Source of the DNA: Whitmania pigra
Lineage: Eukaryota > Annelida > Clitellata > Hirudinida > Haemopidae
Direction: 5' to 3'
Assembly (NCBI GenBank): GCA_021613335.1
Contig: JAJTWR010000353.1
Location: 353,501-417,500 of the forward strand
Length of the DNA stretch: 64,000 nt
Every line of letters starts with the position of its first letter. The first letter of the stretch is position 1. The position numbers and the translations under genes were made by a program. Positions 26,586 to 38,700 of this stretch are shown piece after piece. The notes below the pieces were generated by a model. The model was not told the origin of the DNA, did not search any database, and was given only the letters and a program-made list of their open reading frames with translations.

Positions 26586-27354
26586 CTAGAGTTCTACTTT
26601 TTCTGTTCTACAACCCCCTCTAAGTCCAGTCTGGAAACATAAATAATCCTGGAAGTGTAGTAAGTCATCAGGCTGCTCTTTATATGCATTGTATATTTCT
26701 TCTTCACCCAGTTCTCCAGCTAAAGTTAAGCACATATTGGCCAATCTGAAAAAATAATGTTGGTTGTTCTATGTGGATGGGCACAATACAAAAAACTTCA
26801 GACCTCACAGGCCACATTCCTCCTCCGGCTAACACTCCTGGTGCATCTTTTGTTTCCAGACCTTCTCCTGAAAGTCTCTTTTTCCCACCAATGTCCTTCA
26901 CTCCATATCTTGAAGATGACAGTAAATTGATTGATACAATGTTTACAGTTGTTCAAAATTGTATGCTAATTGCCTAACTTGTTATATATGTCTCTGTGGC
27001 ATGCCTTTTCTGTCAAATCTAGTAAATCTGATTCTGGAATGTTAAATTTGTTCTTCTTGTGGCGTTGAGTGAATACATCGAAATGAGTGAAAAACTGTTT
27101 AAATAAATTACTTTGATTAGTTAAGAATCCACTAAAGCACATGTCATAACTATAAAATATACCTGATATGCAATGACTTTACAAACATCGCAATTGAAAT
27201 CAGAAGGCACAAAGAAGCTTTCAGATTCTTCTTCAGTAAGCTGAGGCGCTCGGAAACTTATTTTCTTTTCGCCAGTTTTCAGTAAGGGTTCCGAGGCAAA
27301 AGCCCCACTAACAAACAAGTGCACACCGACTAAGCAGATCCAATGCATGACCAT
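26586..27354 (-). CDS. MZB1: MZB1-like endoplasmic reticulum protein
   Basis: Four exons join in phase (27163-27354, 26979-27094, 26804-26908, 26586-26745) to give 190 residues, against 189 in human MZB1. The protein starts with a hydrophobic signal peptide of about 20 residues ('WICLVGVHLFVSGAFA'). The mature part has 'FNCDVCKVIAYQ' (human 'LRCDACRAVAYQ'), then a helix-rich middle, 'YGVKDI', 'GGGMWPVRLANMCL' and 'LGEEEIYNAY', all in human order. Two further cysteines near the end ('CFQ', 'GGC') match the family. The protein ends KVEL, which resembles a KDEL-type ER-retrieval signal (human ends REEL). MZB1 is related to the canopy/saposin-like ER proteins and in mammals assists antibody folding and calcium handling. 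In an animal without antibodies it presumably serves general secretory folding; that is inference. Confidence 0.9.
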
Positions 27355-28790
27355 TGCAATTAACTGTTAACTCTAATTGAGGGAAGTGAATTGATAAAGA
27401 GACGTGTTACAAATAAGAATACGTGTACTTTTGAATATTAAAATTATTGCGTTAAAACACACTTCGATGTGGCTTACCATTTTCATTTTAAAAATGTGTG
27501 ATTTAGCAGGTGAGCTGACTAATTTTGCAAATGTATTTCTTAGATTGCTTTTCTATGGCAAAAATTCGATATAAAGTAATTTAGTTTTGCATTCTATAAA
27601 TTATAAAATAAAAGGCAACAAAATGTGAGATACTCGAGAATCCACCTTAATAACCCCAGAACTCAAGTCGGTCCAACATAATACACAAAGCCTTACAGCA
27701 TCGAAAAGGCATTCCATCCAATCGGCGTTCTACTACTAGCATTCTTTTGATTATTCATTCGTCGTTAGCCCCCTGACTTCAGACCTTATGGAAAAAAGAT
27801 CATCTCAATATAATGCTTGGGATTTTGCTCCACCTTTCCCCGTGAATTTTAACTAGAAGCAAAAATAATCTCAAATCGTTCGACAAAGGTGTACTCCCTT
27901 GAAAATAGCTGAAGGAGCGTCCCTGATTTTTAAGATTGAAATTATTAACATATGTATTTATTACAAATTTCTTTGCGTGTTTGCCTAGACCAAAAGATCC
28001 ATGATCCTGGTTGTGACAATTTAAACTATCAATACGCAAAATTCTCTCATAAACCTTGGCTATCCTTTAACTCTTAGCGGTTGACCAGAGTTCGACTCCG
28101 TCACCTTCGGTTTTTCAACTTGCTGTCCCGTAATTAATATGAAAATTTTAATGAATATTAAAGTGTTAATGTTAGCAGTATGTTCCACCTCATATTTTGA
28201 TCTTCTGCCTCTCATCATTTGAGCTGCATACACACTACTCTTATTTGGAGCCCAAATAAAAGTAATACCTCCACTTTTTTAAATTGCTATTACCTCCAAT
28301 GTAGTTTCCCTAACTACGTTCGAGCAAATTCGTATTACCCTTTTCTCCCCAAAGTTCAAATAATTTTAATGGCACCCGGTCGTAACAGCCCGGCGACAAA
28401 ACAGCACCATCAAAACATAAAAATCATTTCATTAAGTCAAATTTGAAATCAGTTAGTTGAAGACAACTCATATAACTATATTTTTTTTATAAAGATACAT
28501 CGACAGGTGTTTTGACAGGTCACAAAGTTTCATTAATATTTCTGAACATTTTTAACACCTCTCTTGATTTTAGGTCCTTAGTACCAAAGACCCAAATTTC
28601 AGAAATTTAAGACATGAAAATCTGGTCCTGCATAGGGAAAAAATTACCCATCAAAATGTTGGCTCTCCAGTTGAATACAGAGGCCTAACCCCCCAAACCA
28701 ATTCACTTTTGTTTGCTAATTCCCCAAGCATGCAAATTTCATGCAAGTTTATTCAACAAAGACAATGTGGTTAATTCTAAATCAGTCATC
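27355..28790. other. Intergenic region between MZB1 and EEF1D
   Basis: No gene seen. 27820-27930 contains a possible copy of the dispersed repeat noted at 4205-4440. The rest is AT-rich with only short chance open frames. Confidence 0.4.
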
Positions 28791-30207
28791 CTAAACTTTG
28801 TTGAATGCAGCAATATCCATGCTCTGAATCTAAAATTTATATATTAATGTTATAATTGAGCAATAGGTGAAATCAAATATAACAAATAGAATCTTACATA
28901 ATCCTCAAAAGCGACAATTTTCTCTTCAAGATCTTCTGTGCTGACTTTGTCATCTTCGACTACACATGAAATTTGAAGCTTCTTGATGCCATAAGCAAGA
29001 GGAATCAGTTTTGCTAAAACAAATTTTAAAAATGTACCAGTGACAATGTTAATAACTAAATAATTTCAGACTTACAGGCACCCCAGAGGAGACCATCCAT
29101 TTCAATGGACCTAACACATTTCTCAAGTTCAACCATGTCAGTCTCATCATCCCATGGCTTAACATCAAGGATGATATTGGACTTGGCAACAAGTTGAGGC
29201 TCTGCAAACAAATTTTAGAACTGAATATTGACTAAAATTCTTTAATGAAATCCAATATAAAGATACTTACTCTTAGATTTCTTCTCTTCATAAGCCTTTA
29301 ACCTCTCCTGCTTGACTCTTTCAGCTTCTTCATCTTCCTCATCCTAGGATTAAAGCACAACTGTGGACATTCGTGACACTAAGGCATCCTCAATTAAAAT
29401 AGAAAACTTACATCTGAACCAAAAAGTTCAAAATCATCTTCATCTTCATTCTTCTCTCCCTCTTCTTTCTGCTCTACAACAGGAGTTGGTTTCTCATCCT
29501 CCTCCTGCACTGAGGGTTTTGACCCCTTCGACACAAAGGCCTCTACAGCCTCAACCCTTTTAGTGAGTGCTAATATATTTTCCTCAATAAGACTCAATTC
29601 TGATAATAAATTTAAAAACTTAGTTAATTTATGCAATTATCCATAAAATACAATTAAATTCCTCACTTTTCATAACACTTTCCAAGCAATTTGCACCAAC
29701 AGCTTTGCTACCAGTTGATTTGCAGGTCTGAAAAAATGCAAATGAAGGTATACTAAATAAATAAGTTATCCTCATGACTAACCCTTCCATATGAGAACTC
29801 CATATGAAAGCATAAAAATAGAATAAACAGTATCATTGGTTATAATGCTAGAGCTCAGACAATAGAAGCATGCCAATCACCTCAAGATCATCAAGAGTAT
29901 GTCTTATATGCTTCCTAGCCTTGGCAATCTCATCAGCAATAGAGGTTTTCAATCCCCCTTGAGTCTAGATGAAACACCCAAAAACTAGCTATTTGTTAAC
30001 TAATCAATTATAGAAATATTGATCAAACCAAACCTCCTGCAAATTCTCAGGTGCACACTGGGCTTCATTCACCTGCACTTCAAATGGCTTGAAGTCAGAT
30101 TGATCACCATGCCTCAGCTTCTGAAGATGAGTTTGGTATGCAATTTCCAAATCATCATAAAGATTCCTCTCAACCCAAATGTTTTCTGATGAAGCCAACT
30201 CAGCCAT
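28791..30207 (-). CDS. EEF1D: Translation elongation factor 1-delta (eEF1B delta)
   Basis: EEF1D is a guanine-nucleotide exchange factor for eEF1A in translation elongation. Eight exons join in phase: 30034-30207, 29881-29964, 29667-29727, 29412-29599, 29271-29343, 29076-29201, 28898-29013 and 28791-28829, giving 286 residues (human 281). The N-terminus resembles the delta-specific eEF1B-gamma-binding segment ('[12 protein letters not shown]' against human 'EKIWFDKFKYDD'). A heptad-like Leu/Ile stretch follows ('[19 protein letters not shown]'), then the acidic region with 'FELFGSD', and then the exchange domain: '[18 protein letters not shown]', '[20 protein letters not shown]', '[14 protein letters not shown]' and the terminal 'DIAAFNKV'. 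The N-terminal zipper-like segment separates it from EEF1B2. Confidence 0.95.
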
Positions 30208-30766
30208 TGTTTAGAACTAAAAAAAATGCAAAACATAAAAATGTAAACGGACAATTAACAACATAGCATCGTTGGCAGTGACGTGCATACCACAACAGAA
30301 TTGAACACAAACTTCAAAAGTATATATAAATATATATCCATAAAATAAGCAAGCAATAGCATGAAGAAAAAAAGCAAATTTTATAATATCCAACTGACCA
30401 CTTAAGTAAGCCGACAAACTAAAGCAGCGTGATAAAAGGGCGAATGGGCTCGGATGTAAGGGCTCGAGACATCGTAACAAAACCAAAATCATAAAGCAGA
30501 GTTTTATGAAACTTATTTTAAATTACTAAATACATAAATTTTTAAAATATTATAAAAATTAATTTAATACTTTCTGTTACTATTGTAAAATGTGGAAACG
30601 AATGAACATATTTAAATAATAATTAGGGTAATTATATGTAAATAATTTTTGTAATTTATTGAGAAGCCACTCGGATATCCTATCAGAGCAAGTATCTATT
30701 TTCAGAAGTTCCATGGCTTTTGCTCGGCAGTTCCGCACATGGCATTTCAGATAATGCACGACATAT

Positions 30767-30914
30767 ACAAGCACGTACAAGGAGCCGGAAAAAAAAAGCA
30801 TGCAATCCAATCAACTGTCAGAACTTGGAATAATAATTTGTAAACAAACTGTCAGCCAATCAGCATGCACCGCCACAGATCTACCGTTTTTAGTATTAAC
30901 GACGAAAGTTGTTT
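30767..30914 (+). repeat. Left terminal inverted repeat of the MULE
   Basis: About 148 bp, matching the reverse complement of 33606-33751 with a few substitutions and length differences in an A-run. It ends at 'gacgaaagttgtt', where the similarity stops. Confidence 0.9.
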
Positions 30915-30966
30915 TATCATGGCGAAGAATTGCCAAAGCTTCCCTTGGAACGCAAAAGAAATATAA

Positions 30967-33399
30967 ATGGGGAAAGTGAGTGTTGTTTCGACAATTCAGA
31001 AATCAGCTTTACTGAATAGTCCAGTTCAAGATGAACATCTGCTTGCAGTTCTAGTTGAACAAAAGGAGGAAACTTCTGAAAGACCTAGGTTAAGGAAAGG
31101 CTGGACTTTGTTAACGTTTAGTTCAATAACAGGTTTGCGGTAGTTATTATTTTTTTTCTTTGCTAAAGTTGACTCAGTTGTATAATGTGTCTATAGAATT
31201 TGAAATTTGGAAAATAAAAGAAGAGGATGAGACATGTTCCAGATTTGTGAGGAGAAGAGGTGATTTCCATTACAAGGATCACATAACAAGAAACTACTAT
31301 TGCAACAGAAGTGGCACCAGAAGAGTACTACTTAGCAGGAAACGTTGTATTAAAATCCAAGGTTCTTGCAAGATTGGAAATGTTTGCCCTGCTGCAATTA
31401 GCTTAAAGATTTTCAGTGCAGGCAAATAGGATTTATTACATTGTTTGTATTGCAAATGTAATGATTAATTTATGTTGACATTTCAGGGCAAGTAACAGCT
31501 TATTATTTTAAAGAACATAGAGGGCACAAACATGAGCTTGCTCATATATTTTTGAGAAGAGAAGAAAGGCTTCAAATTGCGGCAAAGTTGTCCATTGGTG
31601 TACCATTTGATGACGTGTTGGAGTTAATAAGAGGAGATCCCACATGTTCCGACAGTATGAAAGCAATTAGCAAATCTGATCTAAGAAATATTTGCAACGA
31701 ATTTGGAATTTCTAACAAATATGTGTTGCATAAGAATGATGCACAGAGTGTGGCTGCTTGGGTTGAATTAATGAGAGATGCAAAACCAAACCTTGTCCGA
31801 TATGTCAAATTTCAAGAAGAGGAATGCTCAAATGGACTAGCAAGAGGACTTCGTGATGGTGTTGTGTGATGATGCCCACCTGATTGAATCAAGAAAATTC
31901 TGTGGACCCATGAAAACAATATGTGTTGATTCAACCCATGGTCTAAATGCATATGACTTCCAACTAACTACAATCATGTGCATTGATGACCATGGGGAAG
32001 GCTTTCCAGTTGCATTTTGTTTCAGCAACAAAGTCGACTTTATAACAATGAAAGTCTTTTTTGAAATCATAAGAGATGCAATTGGAGTGCCTGTAAAGCA
32101 AGCCATTTTTATGTCAGATGATGCTGATGTATATTTGAATGCATGGTCAGTGGTCATGGGTTCTCCAGCTCACCGGTTACTTTGTGTATGGCATATTGAC
32201 CGATCGTGGAGAAGAAACTTAACCAAAATTACGAACCCAAAGCTCCATCAAACCGTATATAAAATTTTGCGCACCTTGATGGAAATACCAGAAATTGAGG
32301 ATTTTAAAACAAAATTAAATGAATTCCTTGTGGATGCCGAAAAAGATGAAACCATGGCAGACTTTATAAAATATTTTAGAAAGGAATATGCATCCAGGGC
32401 CGAAATGTGGGCTTGGTGTTACAGGCTTGGACTCCGAGTTCACCAGAATATGCATTTGAAGGCCATGCATAGAGTCTTGAAGCATGTTCATTTGCCAGTA
32501 TAACTTTCTTTGTAATATATTTTATGTTTATGTGTTAAGTTTATATGAAGTTTCCTTTTTTAATTAAAAATGTATGAGCAAATAACTCAAACACTGTATT
32601 TAAATGTTTAGGGAAGAAAAGGGAAAAGATTGGATAGAAGTATCCAAGCACTATTGAAATATTTAAATGCTAAGCTAATGGACAGGTTTAAAAAAATGAA
32701 CAAAGGCAAGCTCACCAGATATCATCATGAAATACGAAAAAGACATAAAGGGAGTTTAAGCCTGGATCCCACATGTTGTAAAGAAATACAGCAGGACTCA
32801 TTATACTCAGTGGCAGGCAATGCTGACACAGTATACAATGTAGTTCGGAGCACTCTGCCTCATGAAGAATTGACATTGAATTGTTGCAGTGTTCAGAGTG
32901 ATACATTTGCATTCATACATTCAAATGTTCATGCCTTGACAGTGGGCTGCGCACAACAATATGCAAACATATTCATTTAGTTGCAAGTTTGCATAGACCA
33001 GAAGTAATTAATGCCAACAGAGTGGAAATCAATGATTTCAATGAAGAGGAAACTCGGGCTATTGTCAACAAATTAATAGCCAAGGATCGTCAACCCAGTC
33101 TAGATGAACTGAAATCACGCTTCCATGTGTTACTTGCATCAGTGCTGAAGTCAATTGATAGTGATCCTTCTAAGGCCAAGACTGCTGTTGATCACATGGC
33201 TAAGTTGGATGCAGTTCTGAAGATACCACAGGTCACCTGTGATCAAATAAAAACTAGTAATGAACCTCACAATAAAAAAATTACACCTCAAAGATTTTTC
33301 AGATCTACTAAAAAGAACAAACGAGATTTAAGGAGATCAATACTAAAACCCACAAAGGCAGAACAAGACAGAATATTGGAAACTCTGGGGGCGATGTAG
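30967..33399 (+). pseudogene. MULE transposase, frameshifted
   Basis: Exons 30967-31132, 31197-31415, 31487-32497 and 32612-33399 can be joined. The N-terminal part has 'EFEIWKIKEEDETCSRFV' and a WRKY/FLYWCH-like finger (Cys in 'YYCNRSG' and 'GNVCP', His in 'HRGHKHE'). The MULE domain has 'CVDSTHGLNAYDFQLTTIM', 'MSDDADVYLNAW' and 'CVWHIDRSWRRN'. A SWIM-type finger follows (CSC ... CKHIH). Defects: a 1-base frame change near 31843, where the frame ending in 'SNGLA' shifts to the one beginning 'EDFVMVL'; a second frame change near 32870-32890; and a TGA at 32899-32901 where relatives seem to have Cys. The protein is therefore probably not produced in full. Sequencing error could explain one change but hardly all three. 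Confidence 0.85.
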
Positions 33400-33605
33400 A
33401 AATAATATCAACAAAGCCTTCAACCGATCACGATTATGGAGCAGGAGGAAACAATTCGTTCATCAGTTTTGAGCATTCGTATGCACGATAATATTCTCCT
33501 GGTACAAGTATTTTTAATCTTTTGTTGAAATATGTTTTGTTTTTGTTTTTTTTTTGTTGAAGGAATAAAACATCTTCCTGAAATTTTAGGACCCATGAGT
33601 CAGCG

Positions 33606-33751
33606 AACAACTTTCGTCGTTAATACTAAAAACGGTAGATCGGTGGCGGTGTATGCTGATTGGCTGACAGTTTGTTTACAAATTAATATTCAAAGTTCTG
33701 ACAGTTGATTGGATTGCATGCTTTTTTTCCGGCTCCTTGTACGTGCTTGTT
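33606..33751 (-). repeat. Right terminal inverted repeat of the MULE
   Basis: Reverse complement of the left repeat at 30767-30914. It ends in 'cgtgcttgtt', followed by the candidate target-site duplication 'gacatat'. Confidence 0.9.
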
Positions 33752-33758
33752 GACATAT

Positions 33759-35751
33759 GTAATAATGTCGAGGACGATATTAAGATGACGCATTCATGAT
33801 GACTATCTTGCACGAGCATGCCTAAGGTTAAATGTAATTGAAGAATATGCTCATGTTATTTGTTAATGTTTTGACATGAAATAAACAAAGTGATTAAGAA
33901 CTTTGAAAGATTAATTCATAGGATTATTAGAGGGTAGATACCCTATAAACTTGAAGTGATAGTGGCTTGAAATGAATTATTTCCCAAAAGTAATAAAATA
34001 TGCCAAAGCCAGGGGGGGGAGCTAGAGGACGGCCGCCCCGCAGAGATATAGCTAGGAGCTAAGGAACAACTGTAGAACTGAGATCCAGCGTCGAAAGTTG
34101 GGTTGACGTTTTGATAGAAAGCCTCTGGCTGGTGATTCGAGCCCTCGTCTTCGCAGGATGTGTGGCACCGATGGAAGACAAATAAGAAGGCGCTCGACCT
34201 TGGAGAAATCTTATATGCAGGCCTTGCAAATAACTTGATATCGCTGTTATCAAAAAATCAATAAAGTATATGTTCAAATTACTCTAACAATTCATTTGGG
34301 GTTAATTTTTGTTTTCTGGGGGGCGATGGCTTAACTCCGAAGGAAAATTTCCCAAGTAGGAGAAAGAAAACCTGACGCTGAAGCTGCTCCAGACGACAAA
34401 AGGTAAACCAACCACCGAAGACGTCCCTAAAGTATATTTTTTACGAATAAATAAAGTTTTTATAAAACAAGCCATACAAATCGTGACAATATAGGCTCAT
34501 GTTTAACAGTAACTAGTTCAAAAGATGTTTTTGTTAATGCAAAAATGCGGTTATAACAAAATATTCTTTACTTTGTATGCCTGCAAGAACTGTTTTTCTA
34601 AAATCTTTGCAGTTGACTAGATGTTGCATTATTACTATAAAAACATTAATTATAAACATAATTGGTTTCAATATTTTAACACCTGGGAGGGCTCTACAAA
34701 ATTCCTCGTTCCCTTAGTTCTTGCTCTTCCTCCTTGTCCCTCCCCTCTCGATGTTTCTGGCGGTAGCCAATCTCTCAAAGAAACTGTTTAAATCTAGCCA
34801 GACCCCAAGACCAATCAGTTGCCGACGAAGTGTACTTGCACTGGGTCGGGCCGGTGTAGCTAGAAGGAGTGGTACATATGTCCCCGGACGCCAAGGTGCA
34901 GGGGCGCCAAAATGAGGCTTATGTTCGTATTATATACAACGTTGTATTATAATAACTGAACAAGGGTAATAAATCAGTCACTGCAAATCAAGACCACTGC
35001 AGTGGCTACATCAGACGTATCATAAGTCTTACACTCACTCTAGACGAGTTTAAAAAAGCTGAGCCTATCACAGAAAAGCGGGAGTGTGAAATACACCATA
35101 CACCCCGACTCAGTAGACCACTACAGCCTCCGCCATTATGATATTTGATTATTTTCTATCGTTATGCAAGCTACGAACAACCTGTTATCTCAAATCTTGT
35201 TGCACACATGCAGCCTCAGCCGTCACGTTGTCTACTTTCGTCAACTTAAAATTGTCAAGATTTAATATGAACATCAGCTCATCTAGTTTACAACTTAACA
35301 AAGAGATGGCAGCGGCACCTCTCAAGCCCTACAAACTATTTTAATTTCTTAATAAAATGGAAATAATTTATTGTTCCATCGGCGGACCGGTACCATTTGA
35401 TCCATGGACAAAATAAAAGATCAGTGGTTGGGACCACTGCTTATAGAATGCAATCCAAAACTGCTATTGTACGAATTGTTTAAAAAATTGTTATAAATAT
35501 TATTGATACAGTTATTAACTTAAATTAGAATGCATATATAATTTTAGTTAAAATTAGTCTTTGGGTTTTTCTGTATAACCACAAAAGAGTGGAAACAAGC
35601 AATTATAATTTTTACTATAATAGGCTATTTTGATATAACAATAAATATGATATAAATAATTGCACAAACTAGCACTTATAAGTTCTACTATAATAGACTA
35701 TTTTGATATATCTTTACGCTATATATTTATGTGTAGGTTACGAAACCGAGA
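33759..35751. other. Intergenic region upstream of the TNFR-CARD gene
   Basis: No gene recognised. Two less AT-rich patches (34000-34430 and 34690-34920) with 'gggggggagctagagg' and 'caggggcgccaaaatgagg' stand out from the surroundings and may be old transposon remnants, but I cannot assign them. Open frames here are short and match nothing I know. Confidence 0.35.
35374..35448. repeat. hAT-like transposon terminus
   Basis: Read on the minus strand, the segment starts 'cagtggtcccaaccactg', itself a short palindrome, and continues to 'ggtaccggtccgcc'. This resembles the ends of hAT elements that begin 'CAGTGGTCCCCAACC'. I could not find the partner end, so it may be a solo or truncated copy. 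Confidence 0.4.
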
Positions 35752-38700
35752 ATGTATTTCGTGACATTAGCTGTAGTTTCATTGCTTTCAGCGCATTTGG
35801 GAGTGTTTTCCGAATCCGAAGAATGTGATACAAATCCATGTAAACCAGGTAACTAATCCTAAACAACCTTTCATAATTTTTTAAACATTGTGATTTGATA
35901 AGGCGTAACAGTATTTTTTAGATAAAAATTTGCTATTATTTACTTAGTTCCATATTTTTAATGGGTGTGAATCGAGTTTTTTAGAGATAAGATTTATTAT
36001 AAATTTATTTTAAAATTTTTTATTTTTTTGTTTTGTAAAATTATGGTTTTATAAAATATGAAATGAAAGAACAACTTCAATTTTGTCCCTTTAACCTGCT
36101 GTAGTTGTTATTTAATTAATTCTACTTGCTTTGTATTTTGCTTGCATTTATTTTTTAATGAGGACCAGTCTAATAGCAGAAGCATGAGTTTCCTTAAAGC
36201 TGGCCCTTGTAATAATAGTTCAGTTCTGTGGCACCTTAAGCTTGTGTTTTTTTTCTTTCTGTTGCTTAATGTGATTATTGCATTTAATTTAATAAGGCTT
36301 CTCTAAACAAACAAAATTGAATAAAAGATCAAGTGTCATCACATAATGAAGTATTTATTTACAATTTAGTAAGGTTTTTATTATTGGGAGAATATAATTA
36401 TATATAATTTGAATAGTTTCTCATGCCCAAAGATATTATTTTGCTGTAAATAATAATAATAACAATAAAATATTTTATTATATTCGTAATAATAGCAAAT
36501 ATTATTACATAATTATGAAAGTATAATTAGTATATTATTATAATTATATCAATATTTATAATTAATAATCATTTTAAATATATGTTCTACAGGTACATAC
36601 CATAATTGCACAAAATGCGTGGATTGTCCGACAGGTACATTTCATCCAACAAGTTCAGTTAAACCATATTGTGATCCACATACCCCATGCAATGATCGTA
36701 TGTTTTATATTCCTGTGTTTTGTATGCAAATATTGTTCAAAATTTGAGATTTGCGTTGCCCTTGTTCATTACCAGATGAAATCGAAATTGTACCAGGCAA
36801 TACCACTCATGATAGGATCTGTGGCCCTCCAGAAAATAGTATGTTACTATTATTGTTATTACTGAGTATTATTTAAAAAGCAATATTTAATTGTTTGATG
36901 TATTTTGCATTGATTTCTAGGTTATTTTTAAGCAACTAATTTGTTACCTTTCACATAACTTCTTCTGTAACATCAATAACTTGTAAGTTTTCTGGAATTA
37001 AGCATTATTCTAGAGATATAAGTTCATGGAGTAAGCTACATAAATCTACATTTATTTTGATTTTAGTATGGATATTTTCGAAATTACTTTATATTTTATT
37101 GGCTGATTACTTAATTGTGCATTTGACAGACATCCAACAATCTTCTACTTACGTCTATCCAAACGACTCTTACACAAGCTAGTTTTATTTACATTTGTCT
37201 TTTTTATGGTAAATAATATATTTGCATTTGTGTATAGCCAATCTTTTGAGAGCATGCATCTGAATAGAGTATGAAGATCCTTTTAAATTCCTCCACAATG
37301 TCTACATACACTCGTGTTGCAGACTGAGTTGCAAGCATTATGGCCATAGCATTACCACAGCATGAATGAATGCAACTCTTTAAGCCCACCTGCCAATATT
37401 AATATTAATTACACTAAAAGTGTATTAAAACCCAATACATAGTTATGAATATTTGATATTTAAAAAATGTTTGTTTTGTGCTAGCAGCTCCATCAATTAA
37501 AAATGACAGTAAGTACTAACCTATTGTAAGATATCTATAATAATGTTCTGATTTTTAGGTAACATCACTGATGATTTTTTGCCAACCCAATATCATTAAA
37601 AATATTAACTTAAATATAAATTAATGATTAATACATTTACTATAGTTTAAAAGGAAACATTTAATTTTTAAGTAGTGTCTAATTTTAATTAATATCACTG
37701 ATGATCGATCTGATATGTTGCACCTTTTTTGAGTTATGTTCCAAAGTTACCCAGTTTCTTTTTTATTGACTTTCTATAAAAAGCAACTTTCTTAAGGTTG
37801 TTAAACATAACAAGTGAAACAGACTATTTTGCTATTATTGAAAATTATGAATTCTTGTCATGAATGTTTATTGATTATTTGTAGTACCAAATGCAGGTCA
37901 GCTTGCGATAGCAATATGGGTTGGGTTCGCATTGGTAGTCCTGGTTGTTGTGGTGGTGGTCGTAATTATTCTCATATATAAACATTGTAAAAAGTAAGTT
38001 ATTTTATTTTTACACAATATGTTGAATATGTTTGACGTGATCAATATATTGCTTCCCAGGAAAACAGAAATTCTTAGATGTGGGTACAAGTTTGGTTTTC
38101 ATTTAATACTAGCATAAACCATTCAAATTGAACATTTTAATTTAAATTTTTCTATTAAGGTATTGGTATAAATCAAGGATTCCCAACCTTTATTATGTCC
38201 CATACTCCTGTAAAACCTTTAGTATGTTCTCACATTCCCTACAAAAGTAACTTAAGTCAATATATATCTCATAAGAAGAAAAAACAATTTATACTAAATT
38301 TGGTCAACATATTTAACTTAAATTTTAAATGACACAAAAAAAGAAAGAAGACTGTTGTATGAAAGTCAAATACAAACAGAACACACAAATTAAGTTCTTC
38401 GTTCATTGTAAGTGTAAATTAAAAATTAAAAAAAAATTCAAACTAACCTTCAAAATTTTAGAATTTAAATTTGATGACTTTTTTGCTGCTGTTTCTTGGA
38501 TATGATTTTGTCAAAATGTGGTACTTTGTTGCTGATAGCGATCTGCATGTCAGCCTGTGGATTCAGGCGATTTCTTATTTTGTCTTTATTGGCAAAACAG
38601 AACTGAATCCAAACTTGCATAATTATGTTGTCGCGAATGGGATGAGGACCCCTAGTGCTTTTTCACAAAGTCCTGGAAACAAATTCATTGCTAAACACCA

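Larger units (their letters stand above)
30760..33758. mobile_element. Mutator-like (MULE) DNA transposon with long terminal inverted repeats
   Basis: The element spans about 30767-33751. Its ends are inverted repeats of about 147 bp, both starting 'acaagcacgtacaaggagcc' (right end read in reverse complement). The flanks share 'gacatat' at 30760-30766 and 33752-33758, the visible core of a target-site duplication; the outer bases differ. Inside is a spliced transposase gene with a zinc finger, MULE catalytic domain and SWIM finger. Long TIRs, a 7-9 bp duplication and this domain order fit the MULE superfamily. The TIRs are nearly identical apart from scattered changes, so the insertion looks fairly recent, yet the transposase is broken. 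Confidence 0.88.

Noticed and set aside
30580..30810. Minus-strand open frame of 76 codons next to the MULE with a Cys-containing, helix-like sequence
   Set aside because: It crosses the left boundary of the transposon and reads into the TIR, so it cannot be one native exon; no partner exons or homologue recognised.
34059..34915. Open frames in less AT-rich intergenic sequence (34059-34277 and 34721-34915)
   Set aside because: No domain, start context or splice partner; the region resembles decayed repeat sequence.
37204..37389. Minus-strand open frame of 61 codons in the third intron of the TNFR-CARD gene
   Set aside because: It looks faintly transposase-like but has no motif I can name and no inverted repeats around it.
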